Source: Domibacillus enclensis
GTDB lineage: Bacteria; Bacillota; Bacilli; Bacillales; Domibacillaceae
Direction: 5' to 3'
DNA: 64,000 bases
NCBI RefSeq assembly: GCF_900156125.1
Contig: NZ_FTLX01000002.1
Span: 62,001-126,000, forward strand
Shown here: positions 18,999 to 26,961 of the stretch, one piece after another
Numbering within the stretch: the first letter of the stretch is position 1
How the letters are laid out: each line of letters opens with the position of its first letter
The notes under the pieces: model-generated
The model's input: the letters and a program-made list of their open reading frames with translations, nothing else
What the model was told of the DNA's origin: nothing
The model's database searches: none
Program-made: the position numbers and the translations under genes

Positions 18999-20921
18999 AT
19001 GAATACTTACAAACTCGTTCCATTGCTTTTTACAGCTTCTTTTCTATTCTTCTATACCCCTGCATCGTCAGAAGCAAACACTTCGGATGGCAGACAGGCG
19101 GTAATTATGTTTGAAGAAGAGGTCAATCGTGCACTAATTGAACAATATTCCCAGTCAACCGATTACATATTTGAAGAAATTCCAGCGGCATCAATCACGG
19201 TGACGGATGCGCAGAAAAAAGCGCTTCAAATGTCTCCGGAGGTCAAATCGATCACATATGATATGCCAGTTACCTCTTCAGCCCAGACGATTTCTTACGG
19301 CTATGAGAAAGTAGGAATGAAAAATCTGGTTCCATCCACTCTAACAGGCACGGGTGTGAAAATCGGCATTTTAGATTCAGGTGTCGATTCACGCCATCCA
19401 GACTTGCAAAAAAGAGTCGCGGGGGGCACCTGCTTGATGACCATTGTTGACCCGGCAGGATGTCCGGATTCCTACAATGACGATTCAGGACACGGGACGC
19501 ATGTAGCAGGCATTATTGCGGCGAATAACAATACATTCGGCACAGTCGGAGTCGCGCCATCCGCCAGCTTGTATGCAATTAAAGTGCTGGATGAAAACGG
19601 CAGAGGCTCAACCAGCACACTGATTGCCGGTGTTGAGTGGGCGATGCGTCAAAAGGTCGATATCTTAAATATCAGTATTACGGCACCAATCTATGAGACT
19701 TCCCTAGAAGAAATTATGAAAAAAGCATACAATGCAGGCATTCTCATTGTTGGAGCAGCGGGCAACACAGGACCGCCCGTATCCGGAAGCTCATCTTCTG
19801 TTGAATACCCGGCGAAATTCGACAGTGTGATCGCGGTGTCCTCGATCGATCAGTATGATAAAATCGACCCGCTTTCATCGCTGGGAAAAGAAGTGGAGCT
19901 GGCCGCACCGGGTGTGAAAATTTACAGCACGTATCCGGATTCTGACTATACAACGTCAAGCGGGACCTCCATGGCGGCGCCTTACGTGTCCGGCCTTGCA
20001 GCACTGTATAAAGAGAAGTATCCGGAAATGACAAATGTCCAAATTCGGGCGCTTCTGCAGAAAAATGCAAAGGACTTGGGGGCAGCCGGACGCGATACGT
20101 ATTTTGGCTACGGCCTCGTTCAAGTGGACAAAAACCCGATCAATCATGGCATCGAGCTGCCATACACGACTGACAGCAAAGGCATGCTCACGGTTGATAC
20201 AAGTGACTTGACTGCCCGCTTTGGTGCGTATAATGTCTACCGCGGGGATAACCTGATCGGTAAAAACGAAACAGCCGATGAATGGATTGATTACGCATCC
20301 GCTGGCACGGTTACGTACTATTTTCATCCAGTCGTAAACGGGGTGGAGGATGAAGTCACGTTCACAACCTTAAAAGCAGCTGTAGCCGCTCCGTCGATCA
20401 GCGACCTCCGTTCAAGCAAGTGGTATGACCGGTACGTGACGTATTTGCACAGAGAAGACATCATGACAGGCTTCAATGACGGAACGATCCGTCCTGAATC
20501 AAATATTACACGCGGAGAAGCAGCGATTTTGATCGGAAAATCACTGGGCTTAAACGGCACGAAACGTCAGACACAGTTTAAAGACGTGACAGCAAACGTA
20601 AGCTCCTCCGGTTACATTCAAAGCCTTGCGGAGGCAGGAATCACAAGCGGCTTTGGAGACAGTACATTCCGGCCCTCACAGCTTGTAACACGGGCGGAAA
20701 TGGCTATTTTAATTTCAAAAGCGTACAAAGTCCAAACGGCTTCATCAAGCTCTTTAACAGATATTACAGCTGCTATTACAGGGTATGAATACATTAATGG
20801 AATCGCGGCCGCAGGCATCGCCGGCGGGTATGAGGACGGTACATTCAGACCACAGACACACATGAACCGCGCCCAGTTCGCGACGTTCCTGGCTCGAGCA
20901 CTAAATGAGCAGTTAAGATAA
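18999..20921 (+). CDS. SLH-anchored subtilisin-like serine protease
   Basis: Secreted S8 protease of 640 residues. Order: signal peptide (about 1-24), an I9-type propeptide with YIFEEIPAASITV, the S8 domain, a linker and three C-terminal SLH repeats (about 465-640). The catalytic triad is visible: Asp in GILDSGVDSRHPD, His in SGHGTHVAGI and Ser in SGTSMAAPYVSG, with the oxyanion Asn in GAAGNTG. The ATG at 18999 lies 8 nt after AAAGAGG. SLH repeats should hold it at the cell surface, where it could process exported proteins. Confidence 0.93.
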   Translation: MNTYKLVPLLFTASFLFFYTPASSEANTSDGRQAVIMFEEEVNRALIEQYSQSTDYIFEEIPAASITVTDAQKKALQMSPEVKSITYDMPVTSSAQTISYGYEKVGMKNLVPSTLTGTGVKIGILDSGVDSRHPDLQKRVAGGTCLMTIVDPAGCPDSYNDDSGHGTHVAGIIAANNNTFGTVGVAPSASLYAIKVLDENGRGSTSTLIAGVEWAMRQKVDILNISITAPIYETSLEEIMKKAYNAGILIVGAAGNTGPPVSGSSSSVEYPAKFDSVIAVSSIDQYDKIDPLSSLGKEVELAAPGVKIYSTYPDSDYTTSSGTSMAAPYVSGLAALYKEKYPEMTNVQIRALLQKNAKDLGAAGRDTYFGYGLVQVDKNPINHGIELPYTTDSKGMLTVDTSDLTARFGAYNVYRGDNLIGKNETADEWIDYASAGTVTYYFHPVVNGVEDEVTFTTLKAAVAAPSISDLRSSKWYDRYVTYLHREDIMTGFNDGTIRPESNITRGEAAILIGKSLGLNGTKRQTQFKDVTANVSSSGYIQSLAEAGITSGFGDSTFRPSQLVTRAEMAILISKAYKVQTASSSSLTDITAAITGYEYINGIAAAGIAGGYEDGTFRPQTHMNRAQFATFLARALNEQLR

Positions 20922-20926
20922 AAAAA

Positions 20927-20958
20927 GACGCCTGCCGGCAAAAGTCGGCAGGCGTTTT
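20927..20958 (+). terminator. Terminator of the subtilase gene
   Basis: GACGCCTGCCG and CGGCAGGCGTTTT flank a short loop. A similar hairpin recurs at 21570, beyond the adjacent repeat. Confidence 0.85.
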
Positions 20959-20962
20959 CATG

Positions 20963-21497
20963 CTGTTGAAAAAAGATTATGTCAATGAATAGCAGGTGAC
21001 AACTTCTCTTTTTTGAAGCCTCTGTGCTTGCGCCAACACAGTATGGGCGGCTTCTGCAGGACTTCGCGTTCGGAGGGGCGGGCGGTGAGCTAACTTTTGT
21101 CGCTATGCTTCAAAAGTGGATCTCCCCTGACCCGCTGATCCCTCCCGAGTCTTCGTCCTGCGCCAGCCGCCCTGGTGGGGAGGAAAAGCAAATAGTAAAA
21201 CCAAAAATAGGGATTGTTCTGATTGGAAAGAAAGAGACAAGAACCCTCTGTTTTTCCCCATGTAGGAAAATCAGGCTTTCTTCTTGATGTCACACGTTTT
21301 CAAGAATAGCCGTCAGTCATTCACTCCGTTCCTTTAGAACCACTACGGGCGGAGGGATGCCGGCGCAGACTTCCGCGAAACTGGCGGGCAGGTGAGATCC
21401 GGCTTTGGCGCGCCAGCGACAAAGACTAGCTCACCGCCTGCTTCGCAGAAAAGCGGAGCCGGCAGCCCGGAGCCCCTGAATGTTCTTTTCTAGAAAA
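20963..21497 (+). repeat. Structured interspersed repeat, copy C (full length)
   Basis: Third copy of the element at 6131 and 10046. The first arm (about 21045-21173) and second arm (about 21341-21480) are related in inverted orientation, as in copy B. The arms share GGTGAGCTA, CTTTTGTCGCT and GGATCTCACC. No protein-coding frame with a ribosome site is seen. The gap 20922-21867 holds this element, the orphan terminator at 21570 and the promoter region of the next gene. Confidence 0.85.
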
Positions 21498-21569
21498 GAC
21501 AAAGGCCTTTATTTTGCTCATAAAAAAGACCTCTGTAATCCCTTGACACGTTTGTTTTTCAACACTATG

Positions 21570-21603
21570 AAAAAACCTGCCGGCAACAGTCGACAGGTTT
21601 TTT
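21570..21603 (+). terminator. Orphan terminator downstream of repeat copy C
   Basis: AAAAAACCTGCCGGC, loop, TCGACAGGTTTTTT. No gene ends just before it. The stem resembles the subtilase terminator at 20927. Confidence 0.75.
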
Positions 21604-21772
21604 GATAAATCATAATATATTTAATTTTCAGTTTAATTTCAGTTTCGTGTCAACTATTTGTAGCCCGCTCAAATTTAGCTCAAATATTCCCAGTATCATC
21701 TAATGTATTCTAAAATTTGGTTTAAAATCATTCAAAACCCTTTGTTACCAGTGTCATGAAAGTGTAGCTTAC

Positions 21773-21817
21773 TGTAATAGAAACGTAACGTAATTTTAGG
21801 TTTATCTTTGCTACAAT
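21773..21817 (+). promoter_or_regulatory. WalR-like box and -10 element of the NlpC/P60 gene
   Basis: TGTAAT, 5 bp and CGTAAC (21773-21789) fit the WalR (YycF) consensus TGTWAH-N5-TGTWAH with one mismatch, and TACAAT (21812-21817) is a -10. The box overlaps the expected -35. WalR controls NlpC/P60 autolysins (lytE, cwlO) in B. subtilis. Confidence 0.5.
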
Positions 21818-21867
21818 TACTCTCAGAGAGATTAAAAGAGAGCGAAAGAGAAACTGGGAGGTTTATA

Positions 21868-22881
21868 GTGAACAGTTGTAAAAAAGCAATAACGGCTTTT
21901 ATCGCCGCAGTCATGCTTTTGACTCTGTCCCCGCTGACATCGTTTAAAACGGAAGCGGCGTCTGTCGGAGAATCGATCGTGACTTACGGTAAGAAATTTA
22001 TGGGTGTCCCTTACGTCTTTGGTGGAACAACACCACGAGGATTTGATTGTTCCGGATTTACACAATATATTTATAAAAATGCTGCCGGGTTGTCACTGCC
22101 AAGAACAGCAGAACAGCAGTACAAAGTAGGTACTTCAGTTTCAAAAAGTGATTTACAGCCAGGCGACCTGATCTTTTACGCAAATACATATAAAGCAGGC
22201 ATTTCACACGTTGGTGTATACGCAGGCGGCAATATGGTATTGAACGCAACGTCAAGTCAAGGCATCGCACTTGTTTCAATGAACAACTCATACTGGGGTC
22301 CGAAATACGCAGGAGCAAAACGCGTGATCAAGGAAGAAGTAAAACCAGACTGGTTCACAGATGTAGTAAAATCAGAAACAACATACTCCGCTATTAAAGC
22401 ATTGACAGATAAAGAAGTAATCAATGGATTCGAAGATTATACATTTCGTCCGGACGCAAAAGTAACGCGCGGCCAGGCAGCGGCGATCATGAACCGTGTT
22501 CTTGGCTTGAAGCCGGAAGTGATGAGCCACTTTAAAGATGTACCGAAGTCTTACCGTTTCGCTTATGATATTGCAGCGATTCGTGAAGCAGGCATCATCA
22601 ACGGATTTGATGACAAAACATTCCGTCCAGAAGAAGAAATGACGCGTAACGAGATGGCTTCGATCATCCAGCGTGCATTTGAGCTGAAAATGTCTCAAAC
22701 AGCAGCAGCGAGCATCGGCTATTCTGACATTCGTGCAGACCACTGGGCATACGAAGGTGTCGTGACAATGGCATCGATTGATAAAACTGGCCTCTTCAAA
22801 GGCGAGAAGTTCTACGGAACACACAACGCAACACGCGAAGCATTCACAGTAGCAATCTACAATGCAATGAACGCTCAATAA
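21868..22881 (+). CDS. SLH-anchored NlpC/P60 peptidoglycan endopeptidase
   Basis: Secreted D,L-endopeptidase-type hydrolase of 337 residues. It has a signal peptide (about 1-30, ending TEAAS), an NlpC/P60 domain with the catalytic Cys in RGFDCSGFTQY, the His in GISHVGVYAG and a following polar residue, then three SLH repeats (WFTDVVKSETTYSAIKALTD, HFKDVPKSYRFAYDIAAIRE, GYSDIRADHWAYEGVVTMAS). The catalytic domain comes first, the reverse of the neighbouring amidase. The GTG at 21868 follows GGGAGG. A WalR-like box upstream suggests cell-wall stress or growth control. Confidence 0.93.
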   Translation: MNSCKKAITAFIAAVMLLTLSPLTSFKTEAASVGESIVTYGKKFMGVPYVFGGTTPRGFDCSGFTQYIYKNAAGLSLPRTAEQQYKVGTSVSKSDLQPGDLIFYANTYKAGISHVGVYAGGNMVLNATSSQGIALVSMNNSYWGPKYAGAKRVIKEEVKPDWFTDVVKSETTYSAIKALTDKEVINGFEDYTFRPDAKVTRGQAAAIMNRVLGLKPEVMSHFKDVPKSYRFAYDIAAIREAGIINGFDDKTFRPEEEMTRNEMASIIQRAFELKMSQTAAASIGYSDIRADHWAYEGVVTMASIDKTGLFKGEKFYGTHNATREAFTVAIYNAMNAQ

Positions 22882-22895
22882 TAGTAAGAAAACAA

Positions 22896-22929
22896 ACAGT
22901 CCCGGACCCTTACCCCGGGGCTGTTTTTT
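22896..22929 (+). terminator. Terminator of the NlpC/P60 gene
   Basis: ACAGTCCCGG and CCGGGGCTGT form the stem, followed by TTTTTT. Confidence 0.85.
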
Positions 22930-22991
22930 CTATATAATAGAAATAGTTCCAAATGAAGGCCACCACAAATTGAAGGGAGTTTCAATCTAGG

Positions 22992-24947
22992 ATGAAAAAA
23001 GCAGTATCAATCGTGATGGCGCTTGTTTTATTATTCCCACTTCTGCCATTGCTAAACAACAAAGTTCAAGCGGCCGATGACGTCACCGGCATTACACTTG
23101 AAACAGAGCTGCGGGCGATTATTGCCGCCGGTGTAATGAGCGGCTATGAAGACGGTACATACAAGCCCGGAAACAACGTCACACGTGAAGAGTTTGCCAC
23201 CTTTTTAGCGCGTGCGCTGGAACTTCCGGCAGGTCCGTCTGTTTTTAAAGACGTTCCGGCATCAGGAAAGCTCACTCCTTATATTAACGCCGCCGCAGCC
23301 GCTGGAATCGTCAATGGCGGCTCTAACGGAAACTTTTCGCCGAAGGACACGATTATCCGTAAAGATATGGCACTGATGATTGATAACGCCCTTCGTTATC
23401 TTGGGAAAGAAGCCGCTTATGTCGCTCCTATCTTCACAGATCTTGACGGGATCAGCTCCACCCATCGCATCGCCATCGGAAAAAGTGTTAGCCTTGGCAT
23501 TATTTCCGGCTACACAGATGGACGGTTTGGCCCGGATGACAACGCACGCCGTGATCAGGCCGCTGCCTTCATTTACCGCTTGCTTGAGGGCGATTTACCG
23601 GAGCCGCCGGCAAAAGCCTATCAAACTGCTAATATCGATGCTGAGGGCAATGTAACGCGTTCCGCTATGCAATATGAATCTTTTGATCTGGCAAAGCAAG
23701 CGATGACAAAGGGCGGTTCTGAACTTGTAACAAAGGATGGCAAAATTATTTATATGAAGGAATATGGCGGGGTAGTGTTTGCGAAGCCGGCAAGCAATGC
23801 CACGACAGTTAACCTGTATACTGATGCAACGCTGACAACAGCTAAAACGTATGTCACGGCGTCAGCGATTGGCAGCAGCGGCATATCAACAGAATTACAG
23901 TATGTAACATCAGGTGATACATACGTAAAAGTGTATCTCGGCGGAGAGAACTATTATATGAAGCAGGCAGACACGCGTCTAGTTCCTTTTGAAGGGGCAG
24001 CCGGCCGCGGGTATTACATGGTTTCAAATGATTTGCTCGTTCATTACATCTATAACGTCGATACAAATAAAACCGTTTCGTATATTGCAGGGCCTGCCCC
24101 GTCATTTATGCGGACCGGTGTGAAATATTACAGCTGGGACGGCCAGTCTTTTTATTTGGAAAATGGCCAGCAGGCCGGTCGTGAATATCAATATTTTCAA
24201 TTTTTATCAGGCCGTGTGAAAACGAGCTACACGGCGGAGGAGCTAGACCGCTATATTGAAAAGGTACTAGCCGAACGCGAAGCAATGGGACTGGCAAAAT
24301 ATCAAAATGCCACGACAAAAAGCAAACTGATTGGCCTCGGTACCATTGCGAAAAAAGTAGAAAGCCAGTATAACGTGAATGCGCTCTTAATTCTCAGCAT
24401 GGCCATTCATGAAAGTGACTACGGCATGAGTGACAAAGCGCAAAAGCTGAACAACTTATTCGGCATCGCCGTGTTCGACAGCGCTCCGAGCGGCGGCAAA
24501 GCCTTTGCTTCAGTTGAGGAGGGCGTTGTTCATTTAGCTGACGCTTATTTAACCGGATTGCCGAATGACTGGCGGGGCGGCTACTTTACACCGAACGCCT
24601 GGCGGGCATACGGTGCGGCACCGGGCAACAAATCAAATGGCGTCAACGTGAAGTATGCATCTGATCCAAACTGGGGAGCCAAGCTTGCCGGCCACATGTA
24701 CACAGTGGATCAAGCACTCGGCGGCAAGGACTTTGACAAGCAATATACACTCGGCTTTACCAATACCGAGGATTTAAACGTGCGCGTCAGTGCAAGCGGA
24801 AGTTTGCTTTATACGTATAAATTGAGCAGAATGCCTGTTACGATTCTTCAGGACGGCGAATGGGCGAAGGTTGTTTCAGACGTTCCTGCGCGGACAGACG
24901 GCTATATTTACAGCTCGTATATTAACAAGCTGCCAATTGCCAAGTAA
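22992..24947 (+). CDS. SLH-anchored beta-N-acetylglucosaminidase
   Basis: Secreted wall hydrolase of 651 residues. Order: signal peptide (about 1-28, ending VQA), three SLH repeats (about 30-205), an unassigned middle region that repeats Tyr-rich beta segments, a glucosaminidase (GH73/LytG-like) domain with the catalytic Glu probably in MAIHESDYGMSD, and a C-terminal SH3-like domain (TEDLNVRVSASGSLLYTYK). It cleaves between GlcNAc and MurNAc. GAAGGGAG lies upstream of the ATG. It is the fourth SLH enzyme in a row; the array at 24957 and terminator at 25088 follow. Confidence 0.88.
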   Translation: MKKAVSIVMALVLLFPLLPLLNNKVQAADDVTGITLETELRAIIAAGVMSGYEDGTYKPGNNVTREEFATFLARALELPAGPSVFKDVPASGKLTPYINAAAAAGIVNGGSNGNFSPKDTIIRKDMALMIDNALRYLGKEAAYVAPIFTDLDGISSTHRIAIGKSVSLGIISGYTDGRFGPDDNARRDQAAAFIYRLLEGDLPEPPAKAYQTANIDAEGNVTRSAMQYESFDLAKQAMTKGGSELVTKDGKIIYMKEYGGVVFAKPASNATTVNLYTDATLTTAKTYVTASAIGSSGISTELQYVTSGDTYVKVYLGGENYYMKQADTRLVPFEGAAGRGYYMVSNDLLVHYIYNVDTNKTVSYIAGPAPSFMRTGVKYYSWDGQSFYLENGQQAGREYQYFQFLSGRVKTSYTAEELDRYIEKVLAEREAMGLAKYQNATTKSKLIGLGTIAKKVESQYNVNALLILSMAIHESDYGMSDKAQKLNNLFGIAVFDSAPSGGKAFASVEEGVVHLADAYLTGLPNDWRGGYFTPNAWRAYGAAPGNKSNGVNVKYASDPNWGAKLAGHMYTVDQALGGKDFDKQYTLGFTNTEDLNVRVSASGSLLYTYKLSRMPVTILQDGEWAKVVSDVPARTDGYIYSSYINKLPIAK

Positions 24948-24956
24948 ACGAGTAAC

Positions 24957-25084
24957 GACCGGATAAATCAAGCTGTGGACCGGATTACTCACTAAAAGGA
25001 CTGGAATCCCGAACCGACGACCGGAAAAGCGACGATTCAGTCATCGCAAGCACTATTCCGGTCGTCACACACAACTTTCCGGTC
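24957..25084 (+). repeat. Periodic palindromic array, family 2 (GACCGGAA), copy 1
   Basis: Forward units GACCGGAA (or close) start at 24957, 24978, 24999 and 25019; reverse units (TTCCGGTC type) start near 25035, 25056 and 25077. Steps are 21, 21, 20, then a 16-bp centre, then 21, 21. The unit at 25035 is degenerate. No NERD gene adjoins this copy. Confidence 0.8.
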
Positions 25085-25087
25085 CAC

Positions 25088-25121
25088 GAAAAAAAGCTAT
25101 CTGCAGAAGATAGCTTTTTTT
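25088..25121. terminator. Bidirectional terminator
   Basis: AAAAAAAGCTATCT and AGATAGCTTTTTTT around a short loop. It can stop the glucosaminidase transcript and the small minus-strand gene that follows. Confidence 0.85.
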
Positions 25122-25125
25122 CTCT

Positions 25126-25248
25126 TTATTTAGAAGAAGACGTCCAGTAAGACTCGATTCCTGTGAAAGAATCCGTTAAGTTATGTGAAACCTCTTTATT
25201 TGCATCGCCATTGGCTAAAAATCCGTAGAAGAAAGTGAAAATTTTCAT
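25126..25248 (-). CDS. 40-residue peptide with a strong ribosome site
   Basis: Minus-strand frame beginning MKIFTFFYGFLANGDANKEV and ending IESYWTSSSK. AAAGGAG lies 9 nt before the ATG and a strong terminator follows the stop codon by a few bases, so this has every mark of a small gene. The N-terminus is hydrophobic and aromatic (about residues 3-11), the rest polar. It might be an exported signal peptide or a small membrane-interacting protein; I recognise no family. The gap between the glucosaminidase and the flippase gene otherwise holds only the array. Confidence 0.6.
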   Translation of the reverse strand: MKIFTFFYGFLANGDANKEVSHNLTDSFTGIESYWTSSSK

Positions 25249-25443
25249 GTAGAAAAACTCCTTTCGTTTTCAGAAGATGTATTTTTAATGTATCTTTACT
25301 ATAAATCAGAAAAGCGGTGCTGTGTTTCATTTTGTTAGCTTATCTGACATAGTTTCTTTTCGGGAGGGATTCTCGCGCGAAACAGGGAAATAAGGTAAAA
25401 TATATAATGGAAACTTAAATAAAAACTGGGGTGTACGACAATT

Positions 25444-26961
25444 ATGTCTTTGAAAAAAACAGCGCTATGGCTTGCATTATTTGCGCTTATTGTAAAGCTG
25501 TCAGGCTTTGTGCGTGAGAGCATCATGGCCTACAAATTTGGTGTCAGCAGTGAAACGGATGGATACTTGCTGGCGTTCTCTTTTATTACACTGGCGATTG
25601 CCATGATCGCGGGCGGCTTCAATAACGTGTTTCTGCCGCTTTATGTGAAAAACCGTCAGGATAATCCGGAACGCACGGACCGGACGGCCAGTGCGATCAT
25701 GAATGTCACCTTTCTTCTATTTATAGTCGTATCCATCCTCGGATATGTCTTTGCGCCATGGTTTGTGCCGCTTATTTACGGCAATATGACGGAACCAACG
25801 GCGGCAACTGCGATTTCGATTACACGCTTTTTCTTTGTGTTTATGTCGTTTATCGCCTTGACGAGTATTTTAGACTCCTATTTGCAGGGGCGGCGGATTT
25901 TTGTCCCATCACAAGTGGCGAAGCTTCTCCAGACGGTTGTCGGGGTGACATTTGCGCTGCTCTTTTCTGAACAATGGGGCATCGCCAGTCTTGCTTACGG
26001 TTTTATCGCGGGTACCATTCTCGGGATTTTCGTTCAATTCTTTTATTTATTTAAAACGGATTACCGGTGGAAGCCGGTGCTGTCAGGGGACAAGGAATTT
26101 CAGCACTCCTTTTTGATTCTTCTCGCCCCGGCCATTCTCAGCTCGGTCGTTGGCCAGATTAATGTATTTGTCAACAAAAGCTTTGCATCCGGAATAGGAG
26201 AAGGACCGGTCACGTATTTAAACAACGCACAGCTTCTGTCATCGATCCCGCACACCATTTATGCAACGACGATTGCGGTTATCATTTTTACGCTGCTGGC
26301 GGAACAAATAAAAGATCAAACACGCTTTCAAAACACGTTTTTCAGCGGCATGCAAATTTCACTTCTTACACTTGCACCGATTGCGGCCGGACTATGGGTT
26401 GTCGGAGAAGAGGCGCTGTCTTTTATTTTCGAACGCGGGAAGTTTACCGCCGAGGATACGCACAATACATATGTGGCGCTCGTTTTTTATTTGCCGACGA
26501 TTGTTACACAGGGAATGCAGTATATTGTCGCTAAAGCGCTGTATGCCCAGGGCAAAACAAAAACGGTTTTCCGGATCAGCGTTTTTACAATTGCGATTAA
26601 TGTGGTGCTGAATTGGCTGTTTATCGGTCCGTTCGGCTACCCGGGATTGGCGCTGACGACATCCATCGTCTCGCTTTATTACTTAACCACGTGCACGATT
26701 TTTGTTTACAAAGATTTCGAACGGTCGGAACCGGCGAGGCTGATCGGTCTGCTTGTCCGGACGACTATCGTCACCGCTTTTATGGCGCTGCCGCTTTATT
26801 TCATGCGTCCATTTGTTGATGGGCTGTATTCGCTCTGGCAGCTGGCGATTCTTGTCCCGGCTGGCATGGTTCTGTATGTGATCGGCTTGTTTCTTTTTTA
26901 TAAAGAAGGATTCCGCAAGCTTCTCAGCCTCGTCAAACGCAACAAAGGAGCTTTGTCGTGA
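25444..26961 (+). CDS. MurJ/MviN-family lipid flippase
   Basis: Polytopic inner-membrane protein of 505 residues with about fourteen hydrophobic segments and the MOP-superfamily MurJ signature near the N-terminus (LSGFVRESIMAYKFGVSSETDGYLLAF, FLPLY). Family members move lipid-linked wall or polysaccharide precursors across the membrane. The central GNP-type loops and SSVVGQINVFVNKSFAS are typical of MviN. It overlaps the next gene by 4 bp (GTGA), so the two are cotranscribed; this hints at a dedicated surface polymer rather than general lipid II export, which is inference. Confidence 0.85.
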   Translation: MSLKKTALWLALFALIVKLSGFVRESIMAYKFGVSSETDGYLLAFSFITLAIAMIAGGFNNVFLPLYVKNRQDNPERTDRTASAIMNVTFLLFIVVSILGYVFAPWFVPLIYGNMTEPTAATAISITRFFFVFMSFIALTSILDSYLQGRRIFVPSQVAKLLQTVVGVTFALLFSEQWGIASLAYGFIAGTILGIFVQFFYLFKTDYRWKPVLSGDKEFQHSFLILLAPAILSSVVGQINVFVNKSFASGIGEGPVTYLNNAQLLSSIPHTIYATTIAVIIFTLLAEQIKDQTRFQNTFFSGMQISLLTLAPIAAGLWVVGEEALSFIFERGKFTAEDTHNTYVALVFYLPTIVTQGMQYIVAKALYAQGKTKTVFRISVFTIAINVVLNWLFIGPFGYPGLALTTSIVSLYYLTTCTIFVYKDFERSEPARLIGLLVRTTIVTAFMALPLYFMRPFVDGLYSLWQLAILVPAGMVLYVIGLFLFYKEGFRKLLSLVKRNKGALS

